64,000 nucleotides of DNA from Mesonia maritima (GTDB lineage Bacteria; Bacteroidota; Bacteroidia; Flavobacteriales; Flavobacteriaceae), in the NCBI RefSeq assembly GCF_042433895.1, contig NZ_JBHLUA010000012.1, forward strand, positions 806,001 to 870,000. Reading direction: 5' to 3'. Shown here piece by piece: positions 9,812 through 18,179 of the stretch (position 1 is its first letter; each line of letters opens with the position of its first letter). A model generated the notes under the pieces. The model did no database searches, had not been told where the DNA came from, and saw only the letters and a program-made list of their open reading frames with translations. Position numbers and translations under genes: made by a program.

Positions 9812-10102
9812 TTATTTAAAACTATCTATCGTAATAAAAATTATGGCAATAGCTACAATTAAAGTTGCTAGCAAAACGCCGCGACTCCTGTAAATTTGCT
9901 TTTTCTTGAGGAAAACAAAAAAAGGTAAAAAATTTAAAATTGCGCCTAATGATAATAAATGACCCAAACGGTCTTCACGTCTTGCCAGTTCTAGGGTTTT
10001 TGAAAAATCGTATTCAGAAAATGCGGTGATATATAAAAATAAACCCCCGCAAGTAGATAAAATTCCTATTAAAAAACCGATAAGTATTTCTTTCTTAATC
10101 AT
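9812..10102 (-). CDS. Small three-helix membrane protein, function unknown
   Basis: A 96-residue protein with three hydrophobic segments at about residues 7-29, 49-66 and 73-94 and short charged loops. I recognise no domain. Its ATG overlaps the last codons of surE by 8 bases (ATGATTAA), suggesting translational coupling, and lpxB starts 6 bases after its stop. From memory it occupies a constant place between surE and lpxB in Flavobacteriaceae, which would suggest a role in envelope or lipid A biology, but nothing in the sequence proves that. Confidence 0.75.
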   Translation of the reverse strand: MIKKEILIGFLIGILSTCGGLFLYITAFSEYDFSKTLELARREDRLGHLLSLGAILNFLPFFVFLKKKQIYRSRGVLLATLIVAIAIIFITIDSFK

Positions 10103-10877
10103 TTAAATTCCAAGTGTTTAATTCTTTAATGGCGTGATGAGCGGTAAGATCGAATTGAACGGGAACTACAGAAACAAAACCTTCTTTTAACGCCCATTCA
10201 TCGGTATCTTCGCCTTTATCTTCATTTATAAATTCTCCGGTTAACCAATAATAATCTCTTCCTTGCGGATTGGTGCGTTTATCAAATTCTTCTACCCAAT
10301 GTGCTTTGGCTTGTCGGCAAACTTTAATTCCTTTAATCTCTTTTGCTGAAAGTTTAGGAATATTTACGTTTAGAACAACTCCACTAGGAAGTCCGTTTTC
10401 TAACACATTTTTCGTGATTTGCTTTACGAATTTAGAAGTCGGTTCAAAATCTGCAGTAAGCGAATAATCTAAAAGAGAAAAACCAATCGCGGGAATTCCT
10501 TCTGTTCCTGCTTCTACGGCGGCGCTCATCGTTCCTGAATAAATTACGTTAATAGAAGAATTCGAGCCGTGATTAATTCCGCTCACACAAAGGTCGGGTT
10601 TTCGATGTAAAATTTCTTGTTTTGCAATTTTTACACAATCTGCCGGTGTTCCCGAGCAACTAAATTCTTGGTGTTTTTCGGTTGCTTTTAACTTTACAGG
10701 GTCACAATAAAGATTGTCATTTATGGTAATCGCATGTCCCATTCCGCTTTGCGGACTATCGGGAGCGACCACAACAACATCGCCCAATTGTTTCATGATT
10801 TTTATTAAATGCCGAATTCCCGGAGCTGTAATTCCATCGTCATTAGTCACTAAAATGAGCGGTTTCTTTTTTGCCAT
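10095..10877 (-). CDS. surE: 5'-nucleotidase SurE
   Basis: A metal-dependent survival-protein nucleotidase that removes phosphate from nucleoside 5'-monophosphates in the cytoplasm. The N-terminus carries the metal-binding TNDDGITAPGI motif (Asp13 and Asp14), then SGMGHAITI and the SGINHGSN signature. I prefer the ATG at 10877 (260 residues) because the longer frame needs a GTG at 10898 and adds only a poorly conserved seven-residue leader. It is the first gene of a five-gene minus-strand group ending in comEC. Confidence 0.95.
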   Translation of the reverse strand: MAKKKPLILVTNDDGITAPGIRHLIKIMKQLGDVVVVAPDSPQSGMGHAITINDNLYCDPVKLKATEKHQEFSCSGTPADCVKIAKQEILHRKPDLCVSGINHGSNSSINVIYSGTMSAAVEAGTEGIPAIGFSLLDYSLTADFEPTSKFVKQITKNVLENGLPSGVVLNVNIPKLSAKEIKGIKVCRQAKAHWVEEFDKRTNPQGRDYYWLTGEFINEDKGEDTDEWALKEGFVSVVPVQFDLTAHHAIKELNTWNLND

Positions 10878-10974
10878 AGTTTCTTTTTTTAACGCCACTA
10901 AAATACATATTTAAAAGCTCAAAATAAGGCTGTATATTTTTTCTTCTGAAAACTGACCGCATTATGCTTATTTT

Positions 10975-11034
10975 ATGAAATTAGGTTTAAAAAAAATACT
11001 ATTTTTAAGCTTTGCTAGTTTTTCTCTATGTTAA
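10975..11034 (+). other. 19-codon reading frame encoding only a signal-peptide-like stretch
   Basis: Between surE and the tail-specific protease lies an ATG frame of 19 codons (MKLGLKKILF, then LSFASFSLC) that stops immediately after a lipobox-like Cys. It looks like the secretion signal of a lost lipoprotein, or a tiny membrane peptide. No continuation in another frame was recognised. It may be chance, given the AT-rich background. Confidence 0.25.
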
Positions 11035-11110
11035 TAGAAGAATTCAAACATAAAAGGTTGGCATAATTTTTAATGTATGTAAGTGAATGAACATGAAATT
11101 TAAGTGGTTT

Positions 11111-13255
11111 ATGAAAAAGAATTTTAAAATATTTTTATTAGGATTGTTATTAGCCGTTGCTTCTTGCAGTTTTACAACTAATAAAAAAATAGATACCGAT
11201 CCGTCATCAGATAAAGATGAAGTTTTAATTGAATTAATTTCGTTTGTATTAAGTAGAGGTCATTACGATCCTAAAGAAATTGACGATTCTTTTTCCAAAG
11301 CGGTTTACGACGATTATTTACTGGGCCTCGATCCTAGAAAGCGTTATTTTCTAGAAAGCGATATGAAAGATTTCAGTAAATATGAAGATAAAATTGATGA
11401 AGAAATCAACGAGCATAAAATTGCCTTTTTCAATTTAACCCACGAACGTTTGCTAAAGAGAATTACTGAAGCAAAAGGATTTTATGAAGAAATCCTAGAA
11501 AAACCATTCGATTTTTCTGAAAAAGAAACCATCAATACCGATTACGATAACATTCCGTATGCTTCCTCTAAAAAAGATTTAAAAGAGAGATGGCGTCAAC
11601 AATTAAAGTTTACAGCGCTCGGAAATTATCATGATTTAAAGGAAGAAGAAAAAATGAAAGTGGAAGAAGATGAAAATTATACGCCACTTTCAGATAAAGA
11701 ATTAGAGAAAAAAGCACGTGAAACCACTAAAAATTCACTTAACGAAGCCTTCGATATTTTTGACGATCTAGATAAAAAAGATTGGTTTTCAATTTATGTA
11801 AATTCAATTGTAGAAGAATTCGATCCGCATACGTTTTATTTTGCTCCGCGTGATAAAGAACGTTTCGACATTCAAATGCGTGGAAGTTTAGAAGGAATTG
11901 GAGCGCGTTTACAGAAAAAAATGGACAATATTAAAATTGTTGAAATTATTTCCGGCGGTCCCGCTTGGCGTGGAGAAGAATTAGAAGTTGGCGATCTTAT
12001 TCAAAAAGTAAAGCAAGAAGATGAAGCAGAACCCGTAAACATTGTGGGAATGCCAATAGATGATGCGGTTGATTTAATAAAAGGTCCAAAAGGAACGAAA
12101 GTAACCTTAACCGTTAAAAAAGTTGATGGAACAGTAGAAAATATAACCATTGTTAGAGATGTCGTAGAAATTGAAGAAACCTACGCAAAAAGTACAATGG
12201 TAGAAAAAAATGATCGTAAATACGGGTTAATAAATCTACCGAAGTTTTATTTCGATATGGAAGATGCCAGCAATAGAAACGCGGCTTCAGACATTAAAAA
12301 AGAAATTATTCGTCTTAAAAAACAAAATATGGACGGATTGGTTATCGATTTAAGAAATAATGGTGGTGGTTCACTTTCTACCGTGGTCGATATTGCGGGA
12401 ATGTTTATTGAAGAAGGACCGATTGTGCAAGTTCGCTCTGGCGATAATGAACGAGAAGTACTTCACGATAAAGACGATTCTATTTTATGGGACGGTCCGT
12501 TAGTAATTCTGGTAAATGAACTTTCAGCTTCGGCATCAGAAATTTTAGCAGCGGCAATGCAAGATTATGAGCGCGCGATTATTATCGGAAGCAAACAAAC
12601 CTACGGAAAAGGAACTGTTCAAAATGTAGTGGATTTAAACCGTTGGATGCGTAACAGCGATTTTGGAGATATGGGTGCGTTAAAAATTACAACACAAAAA
12701 TTTTACCGTGTAAATGGTGGTTCAACGCAATTAAAAGGAGTTGAGAGCGATGTAGTCGTGCCAGATCGTTATAGTTATATTGATATTGGCGAACGTGATA
12801 TGCAAAATCCATTGCCTTGGGATCAAATTGAGCCGGCAGATTATGAAAAATGGGATGGGTATATAGACTTCGGAAAAACTATTGAAAGCAGTAAACAGCG
12901 CATGCAAAAAAGCGAACAATTAAAGTTGATCGATGAAAGTGCGAAATGGATAAAAGAACAACGTGAAGAAAATGTATATTCGCTTAATTATGAGGATTAC
13001 AAGCAGAAAATTACTGAAGATGAAAAGCAAGCAAAACGTTTCGATGCCATTCAAGATTACACCACAGATTTAACTTTTACCTCTTTACCTTACGAAGAAG
13101 AAATGTTCGAAACAGATACCACGTTAGCTGAAAAACGTTCGAGATGGCATAAAAGTTTAAGTAAAGATGTGTACGTTGAAGAAGCTGTAAACGTGCTTGA
13201 AGATTTAAAACAGAACAATATTAGAAGGTCAGAAATGGCAGATATAAAAAAGTAA
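11111..13255 (+). CDS. Tail-specific C-terminal-processing protease (S41)
   Basis: A periplasmic Prc/Tsp-type protease that degrades or trims proteins with nonpolar C-termini. From the ATG at 11111 the protein starts MKKNFKIFLLGLLLAVASCS, a lipoprotein signal with Cys19; an upstream ATG at 11087 would add eight residues. A long N-terminal helical region is followed by a PDZ domain near residues 240-330 and an S41 core. The Ser is in the SASASEI stretch and the general-base Lys in QTYGKGTVQ, the usual Ser-Lys dyad. A C-terminal DUF3340-type extension continues to residue 714. The total length matches the long Prc class. A permease gene follows after 5 bases. Confidence 0.93.
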   Translation: MKKNFKIFLLGLLLAVASCSFTTNKKIDTDPSSDKDEVLIELISFVLSRGHYDPKEIDDSFSKAVYDDYLLGLDPRKRYFLESDMKDFSKYEDKIDEEINEHKIAFFNLTHERLLKRITEAKGFYEEILEKPFDFSEKETINTDYDNIPYASSKKDLKERWRQQLKFTALGNYHDLKEEEKMKVEEDENYTPLSDKELEKKARETTKNSLNEAFDIFDDLDKKDWFSIYVNSIVEEFDPHTFYFAPRDKERFDIQMRGSLEGIGARLQKKMDNIKIVEIISGGPAWRGEELEVGDLIQKVKQEDEAEPVNIVGMPIDDAVDLIKGPKGTKVTLTVKKVDGTVENITIVRDVVEIEETYAKSTMVEKNDRKYGLINLPKFYFDMEDASNRNAASDIKKEIIRLKKQNMDGLVIDLRNNGGGSLSTVVDIAGMFIEEGPIVQVRSGDNEREVLHDKDDSILWDGPLVILVNELSASASEILAAAMQDYERAIIIGSKQTYGKGTVQNVVDLNRWMRNSDFGDMGALKITTQKFYRVNGGSTQLKGVESDVVVPDRYSYIDIGERDMQNPLPWDQIEPADYEKWDGYIDFGKTIESSKQRMQKSEQLKLIDESAKWIKEQREENVYSLNYEDYKQKITEDEKQAKRFDAIQDYTTDLTFTSLPYEEEMFETDTTLAEKRSRWHKSLSKDVYVEEAVNVLEDLKQNNIRRSEMADIKK

Positions 13256-13260
13256 GCTGA

Positions 13261-14367
13261 ATGCGTCAACAGACAAATTCATTAGCTCAATTAGCGCTCC
13301 AAAAATTCAAAAAGAATACTTGGGGCGTTTTGAGTTTTATATTCATCATTTTATGTACACTTCTAGCAATTTTCGCTTATTTAATTGCACCCGATGATTC
13401 AGAAAATGCAAACCAGATGCATTTATCGATTCATTCAAAACCACCCGGTTTTCAAGTTGAAATGCTAAAAATTCCCGGACAAATTTCAGAAGAAAACTTG
13501 TTTAAAGAGTGGTTTTTTGGTGAGCAAAATTCAGGTACAGAAATTCCTATTTCATCCTATAAATTTAAAACAGACACGTTAAGCGTAATTCCATATTCAG
13601 GAGACAGAGAACAAGCCTTAGCAAAAGAATTTGTTGTTAGTAAAACATTTCCGACGAAACTATCAATAAAAGAAATTGAAAAAAAATATATACAATCGAA
13701 AACCTTTCTATTAGGAACAGATAAATACGGAAGAGATTTACTAAGTCGTGTATTAATAGGAACCCGAATTTCACTTTCCATCGGGTTTGTGGCTGTTTTT
13801 ATTTCGCTTATCATCGGGATTTCTCTCGGTGCTTTGGCCGGTTATTTTGGTGGAAAAATAGATGCCGCAATTATGTGGTTAATTAATGTTACGTGGTCAA
13901 TTCCTACTTTACTTTTAGTGATAGCCATTACGCTAGCCTTAGGAAAAGGATTTTGGCAAGTTTTTATAGCCGTTGGTTTAACGATGTGGGTTGAAGTTGC
14001 GCGTGTAGTTCGCGGGCAAGTAAAAAGTGTGAAAGAAATGCAATACGTTACCGCTGCGAGAGCATTAGGCTTTAAAAATTTCAGAATAATAAAAAATCAT
14101 ATTTTACCAAATATTATGGCGCCGGTTATTGTAATTTCTGCAGCAAATTTTGCCGCAGCTATTTTAATTGAAAGTGGGTTGAGTTTTTTAGGAATAGGAG
14201 CGCAACCGCCGATGCCAAGTTGGGGTTCAATGATAAAAGATCATTACAGTTATATTATTTTAGGAAAAGCTTATTTGGCAATTGTACCCGGCTTAGCGAT
14301 TATGAGTCTAGTTATGGCTTTTATGCTTATCGGAAACGCGTTAAGAGATGCGTTAGATGTAAAGTGA
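13261..14367 (+). CDS. Orphan ABC transporter permease of the DppC/OppC type
   Basis: A 368-residue inner-membrane permease of the peptide/nickel ABC importer class. One N-terminal helix (about residues 20-41) is followed by an extended periplasmic loop of about 110 residues, then the five-helix BPD_transp_1 core. The EAA-loop that contacts the ATPase is visible as TAARALGFKNFRIIKNHILPN. Neither a partner permease, an ATPase nor a binding protein is encoded nearby. The gene begins 5 bases after the tail-specific protease gene, so the two are likely cotranscribed. Whether it works with subunits encoded elsewhere is not visible here. Confidence 0.88.
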   Translation: MRQQTNSLAQLALQKFKKNTWGVLSFIFIILCTLLAIFAYLIAPDDSENANQMHLSIHSKPPGFQVEMLKIPGQISEENLFKEWFFGEQNSGTEIPISSYKFKTDTLSVIPYSGDREQALAKEFVVSKTFPTKLSIKEIEKKYIQSKTFLLGTDKYGRDLLSRVLIGTRISLSIGFVAVFISLIIGISLGALAGYFGGKIDAAIMWLINVTWSIPTLLLVIAITLALGKGFWQVFIAVGLTMWVEVARVVRGQVKSVKEMQYVTAARALGFKNFRIIKNHILPNIMAPVIVISAANFAAAILIESGLSFLGIGAQPPMPSWGSMIKDHYSYIILGKAYLAIVPGLAIMSLVMAFMLIGNALRDALDVK

Positions 14368-14410
14368 TTTTTCAATTATTTTTATATATTTCAACTAAAT
14401 CAAAAAAATT

Positions 14411-14800
14411 ATGGCAACTATATTTACAAAAATCATTAATGGCGATTTACCTGCTTATAAAGTAGCAGAAAATGATAATTTTTTAGCGTTTTTAGATATC
14501 AATCCGAATGCGAAAGGTCATACGCTTTGTATTCCTAAAAAAGAAGAAAATAAATTGTTTGATTTATCTGAAAAAGAATACCAAGAATTAATGCTTTTTT
14601 CTCGTAAAGTAGCCTTGGCCTTAAGAAAAACGGTTTCTTGCAAAAGAATTGGAATGTCGGTGATTGGCTTAGAAGTTCCGCACGTTCACGTTCATTTAAT
14701 TCCGTTAAATGAAATGAAAGACGCTACTTTTCAGCATAAAGTAAAATTAACCGAAGAAGAATTTAAATCGTTGGCTGAAGAAATTAAAGCAAATTTTTAA
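14411..14800 (+). CDS. HIT family (histidine triad) hydrolase
   Basis: A 129-residue cytoplasmic nucleotide-binding protein of the HINT branch, which usually hydrolyses purine nucleoside phosphoramidates. The histidine triad HVHVHLIP is at residues 91-98 and the IFTKIINGDLPAYKV start is typical of the family. Its stop codon overlaps the stop of the convergent histidine kinase gene within a shared TTAA. Confidence 0.95.
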   Translation: MATIFTKIINGDLPAYKVAENDNFLAFLDINPNAKGHTLCIPKKEENKLFDLSEKEYQELMLFSRKVALALRKTVSCKRIGMSVIGLEVPHVHVHLIPLNEMKDATFQHKVKLTEEEFKSLAEEIKANF

Positions 14801-15948
14801 GCTTTTTTCAATTGAATTTCGAAAGTTGTGCCTTCGTTTAATTCACTTTTTAATACCCGAATTTTCCCATCGTGGTATTCTTCAATAATTCGTTTTGCTA
14901 AAGATAGACCTAAACCCCAACCTCTTTTTTTGGTAGTATAACCGGGTTCAAATATTTTTTTGAATTTTCCTTTTGGAATTCCTTTTCCGGTATCGCTAAT
15001 ATGAACGTAAGCATTTTTCGAGTCTTGTGTAATATCAATTTTCAGGTCACCCTTTCCGCGTAAAGCGTCAATCGCATTTTTCACCAGATTTTCCACGGTC
15101 CAACTAAAAAGTTGTTCGTTTAGTTGAACAAAAATGGGTTCGTCGGGTAAATTAATTGAAAAATTAATAAGTTTAGAAGTTCGAGAACAAAGGTAATCGT
15201 AAGAATTTTGGGTGGCTTCGGTTAAATTTACTTTTTCTAACGTTGGTAAAGAGCCTATTTTTGAAAAACGTTCGGTAATGGTTTTTAAGCGATCGACATC
15301 TTTTTCAATTTCAATAATATAAGAGGGGTCAACTTTTTCAGTTTTTAAAATTTCAGTCCAACCCACTAAAGAAGAAAGCGGCGTTCCTATTTGATGCGCC
15401 GTTTCTTTAGCCATTCCTGCCCAAAGCTTGCTTTGCTCATTAGATTTTGTAGTCTCATAAAAATAATACAGAATCAAAATAAAAAGTAAAACAACGATTG
15501 CTACACCAACCGGAAAATATTTTAGTTTGTTGAGAAGATTAGAATTTCCGTAATAAATAACCATTAGTAATTCTTCGCCATCGGTTATGGTTATGGGTAT
15601 CGGTTTATATTCCGATTCAAATTCTTGTGCAAGTTTTTTTATTTCCTCTTGGCTTTCTACATTCGGTATATTTCTCGTATCGTACGTATCGTTTTTTACC
15701 GTGTAAACAATCATTGGTGTAGTAGTGTTACGCTCGAGAACGGTTATGGCTACTTCGCTAAAATCATCGTCTAGACTTTTACCGACAACTTCAGAATACG
15801 CGCTCACCCAGATTTCCATTTTATCACGCTCTTCTTGTTTTATTCTACTGAAGAAAATTGTGATATTCCATAAAAATAAAATTACAATGCTGAGCGAGGC
15901 TAAAAGTATAAACCATCGGGTAAATTTTCGCTCTCCACTAAAAATCAT
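14797..15948 (-). CDS. Orphan membrane sensor histidine kinase
   Basis: A 383-residue sensor kinase with one helix at about residues 12-34, a periplasmic sensing region of about 105 residues, a second helix at about 143-163, and then HisKA and HATPase_c domains. The phosphorylated His is His185 in ETAHQIGTPLSSL, a variant H-box. The N box is NLVKNAIDAL, followed by DTGKGIP and GWGLGLSLAKRI. No response regulator gene lies next to it, so its partner must be elsewhere. It converges on the HIT gene with a 4-base stop overlap. Confidence 0.92.
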   Translation of the reverse strand: MIFSGERKFTRWFILLASLSIVILFLWNITIFFSRIKQEERDKMEIWVSAYSEVVGKSLDDDFSEVAITVLERNTTTPMIVYTVKNDTYDTRNIPNVESQEEIKKLAQEFESEYKPIPITITDGEELLMVIYYGNSNLLNKLKYFPVGVAIVVLLFILILYYFYETTKSNEQSKLWAGMAKETAHQIGTPLSSLVGWTEILKTEKVDPSYIIEIEKDVDRLKTITERFSKIGSLPTLEKVNLTEATQNSYDYLCSRTSKLINFSINLPDEPIFVQLNEQLFSWTVENLVKNAIDALRGKGDLKIDITQDSKNAYVHISDTGKGIPKGKFKKIFEPGYTTKKRGWGLGLSLAKRIIEEYHDGKIRVLKSELNEGTTFEIQLKKA

Positions 15949-16035
15949 AGGCTGGAATAAAATTGAGTTTAAAGATAAATATTTTTGGTTTAAAATATTC
16001 TCGAATTCTAACTTTTCATTCCTTATCTTAATAGT

Positions 16036-16043
16036 TATCTTTG
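16036..16043 (+). promoter_or_regulatory. Bacteroidota -7 box for the flavin reductase gene
   Basis: TATCTTTG matches the TAnnTTTG -7 consensus of the main Bacteroidota sigma factor and lies 17 bases before the ATG at 16060. No clear TTG -33 box is seen. Confidence 0.5.
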
Positions 16044-16059
16044 TGAAAATTAAAATTTA

Positions 16060-16932
16060 ATGTATTCAATAGATCCTAAAGAAATTCCTACCCAAAAACT
16101 TTACGGTTTAATGGTAAGTAGTATTGGCCCAAGACCAATTGCTTTTGCAAGTACAATTAATGAAAAAGGAGAGCCTAATCTTTCGCCTTTCAGTTTCTTT
16201 AATATGTTTAGCGCAAAACCGCCGGTTGTAGTTTTTTCTCCGGTAAGAAGAATTCGTGATAATTCAGAAAAGCATACGCTACAAAATGTGCAAGCCACAA
16301 AAGAAGTAGTAATTAATGTGGTAAATTATGAGATTGTACAGCAAATGTCACTTTCCAGTACCGAATATGGCGATGGTGTAAATGAATTTGAGAAAGCGGG
16401 ATTAACCATGCAAAAATCAGATTTAGTTAAACCATTTCGTGTGGCAGAATCTCCGGTTCAATTTGAATGTAAAGTGACAAAAATCGTATCATTAGGCGAC
16501 GATGGCGGAGCGGGAAGTTTAGTGGTTTGTGAAGTGATAAAAATGCACATTAATGAAGCCGTTTTAGATGAAAATAAGAAAATTGATCAACAAAAATTAG
16601 ATCAAGTCGCTAGAATGGGCGGAAGTTGGTATTCTCGTGCTAATATGGGAATGTTTGAAGTGCCAAAACCGATTTCTTCTATGGGAATGGGAATTGACAG
16701 CATTCCAACTTCAATTAAAAAAAGCAATATTTTAACCGGAAACGATCTCGGGAAATTAGGAAATGTTGAAAAACAACCGGAAGCTGATGAAGTGAAAAGT
16801 TACATCAGTGAGAATAAATTAGAAGATTTTATAAGAGAAAGTTCTAACGATAAAATTCACGCCATCGCTCAAGAATACTTGAAAAAAGACGATGTCGATA
16901 GCGCTTGGAAATTATTATTAGCAAAAAAATAG
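16060..16932 (+). CDS. Flavin reductase-like FMN-binding protein
   Basis: A 290-residue protein whose first 200 residues form a flavin_reductase_like split-barrel that binds FMN. The conserved GLMVSSIGPRPIAFASTI and NLSPFSFFN segments lie at about residues 16-50. The C-terminal 90 residues form a helical extension that I do not recognise. The electron donor and acceptor are unknown, so it could be a reductase for a monooxygenase or a flavoredoxin-like electron carrier. A DUF3127 gene follows after 18 bases and probably shares the transcript. Confidence 0.85.
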   Translation: MYSIDPKEIPTQKLYGLMVSSIGPRPIAFASTINEKGEPNLSPFSFFNMFSAKPPVVVFSPVRRIRDNSEKHTLQNVQATKEVVINVVNYEIVQQMSLSSTEYGDGVNEFEKAGLTMQKSDLVKPFRVAESPVQFECKVTKIVSLGDDGGAGSLVVCEVIKMHINEAVLDENKKIDQQKLDQVARMGGSWYSRANMGMFEVPKPISSMGMGIDSIPTSIKKSNILTGNDLGKLGNVEKQPEADEVKSYISENKLEDFIRESSNDKIHAIAQEYLKKDDVDSAWKLLLAKK

Positions 16933-16950
16933 GTAGAAAAGAATAGAATT

Positions 16951-17328
16951 ATGGAGTTACAAGGAAAGATTAAAAAAATAGATGAAACTAAAACTTTTGG
17001 AAATAACGGTTTTAGAAAGCGCGAAATGGTAGTTACTACCGAAGAGCAATATCCGCAACATATTTTGGTAGAATTTATTCAAGATAAATGTGACTTGCTG
17101 AATAATTACCAAGTCGGGCAACCGGTAAAGATCGGTATTAATTTACGCGGAAGAGAATGGGTAAGTCCGCAAGGAGAAACAAAATATTTTAATTCAATTC
17201 AAGGTTGGAGAATCGAAAATTTACAACCTAATTCTTCACAAGGAAATACGCCACCGCCACCAGCTGCAGATCAATTTGAGCCGGCTTCAGATTTTAATGA
17301 AGAAGATCACGACGATTTACCTTTTTAA
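16951..17328 (+). CDS. DUF3127 protein, probable OB-fold
   Basis: A 125-residue cytoplasmic protein. The first 90 residues match DUF3127, a Bacteroidota family with an OB-like single-stranded-DNA-binding-protein fold, including the segment KREMVVTTEEQYPQ. The last 30 residues are low complexity, with a proline run and a strongly acidic end (EEDHDDLPF) that resembles the acidic protein-binding tail of SSB. Nucleic acid binding is inferred from this resemblance only. Confidence 0.8.
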   Translation: MELQGKIKKIDETKTFGNNGFRKREMVVTTEEQYPQHILVEFIQDKCDLLNNYQVGQPVKIGINLRGREWVSPQGETKYFNSIQGWRIENLQPNSSQGNTPPPPAADQFEPASDFNEEDHDDLPF

Positions 17329-17351
17329 AGGAAAATTAACAATAATAAATA

Positions 17352-17379
17352 AAAATCCGACCTGGCTGGGTCGGATTTT
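17352..17379 (+). terminator. Rho-independent terminator after the flavin reductase/DUF3127 pair
   Basis: An 11-base perfect stem (AAAATCCGACC with GGTCGGATTTT) encloses a six-base loop, 23 bases after the DUF3127 stop. It ends in a short T run. Confidence 0.85.
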
Positions 17380-17538
17380 CGTATTGTGGTGTTTAGTTAA
17401 CCCTTTATAATAATTCAAAAAAAAGCAATGATGAACAAATAGTTATCTTAAAAGGGTAACTCAAAGGTCATTAAATTATTTTTAATATCCAATCTAATTC
17501 AGTTCTATTTTTATTATAAATGCTTACTTATCAGATAA

Positions 17539-18177
17539 ATGCACTTTTTACAACCTTTTGAAGATTTCCCAGATCCATCTTTAGCTGAAGCGGAAGGGCT
17601 TTTAGCCGTTGGCGGAAATTTATCTACCGAACGATTATTAGCGGCTTATCAAAAAGGTATTTTTCCGTGGTATGAAAAAGATCAGCCAATTTTATGGTGG
17701 AGTCCAGATCCGCGAATGGTTCTTTTTCCTGAAGATTTAAAGGTTTCAAAAAGTATGAAAAAGCTTTTTAAAAAGGATTTTTTTCAAATTACTTACAATC
17801 AGAATTTTGAAGAAGTAATTAAAAATTGTGCTGAAATAAAACGAGAAGGACAAGATGATACGTGGATAACTTTAGAAATGATTTCAGCATATATTCAACT
17901 TCATAAAAAAGGATTTGCAACTTCTGTAGAAGTCTGGCAGAATAAAAAACTGGTTGGCGGTTTATATGGAATTTACCTGAAAGAAAAACGACTTTTTTGC
18001 GGCGAAAGTATGTTTACAAAAGTGAGTAATGCTTCAAAATATGGTTTTATTTCCTTAGTAAATAAGTTAAAAAAGGAAGATATAAAACTTATCGATTGCC
18101 AAGTTTACACGAAACATTTGGCGAGTTTAGGCGCAAAAGAAATAAGTCGAGAAGCTTTTTTAAGTTATTTAACCTAG
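17539..18177 (+). CDS. aat: Leucyl/phenylalanyl-tRNA-protein transferase
   Basis: This enzyme adds Leu or Phe from aminoacyl-tRNA to proteins with N-terminal Arg or Lys, marking them for ClpS/ClpAP degradation (the N-end rule). The 212-residue length is normal. Family segments are FPDPSLAEAEGLLAVGG near residue 9, KGIFPWYEKDQPILWWSPDPR at about 40-60 and the LVGGLYGIYL core. A 210-base gap with a terminator separates it from the preceding transcript. Its gene ends 2 bases before the convergent DUF2490 gene. Confidence 0.96.
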   Translation: MHFLQPFEDFPDPSLAEAEGLLAVGGNLSTERLLAAYQKGIFPWYEKDQPILWWSPDPRMVLFPEDLKVSKSMKKLFKKDFFQITYNQNFEEVIKNCAEIKREGQDDTWITLEMISAYIQLHKKGFATSVEVWQNKKLVGGLYGIYLKEKRLFCGESMFTKVSNASKYGFISLVNKLKKEDIKLIDCQVYTKHLASLGAKEISREAFLSYLT

Positions 18178-18179
18178 TT

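Noticed and set aside
17386..17538. Inverted repeat AGTTAACCCTTT ... AAAGGGTAACT upstream of aat
   Set aside because: It has a bulge and a long loop of more than 40 bases in AT-rich DNA, too weak to call a regulatory site.
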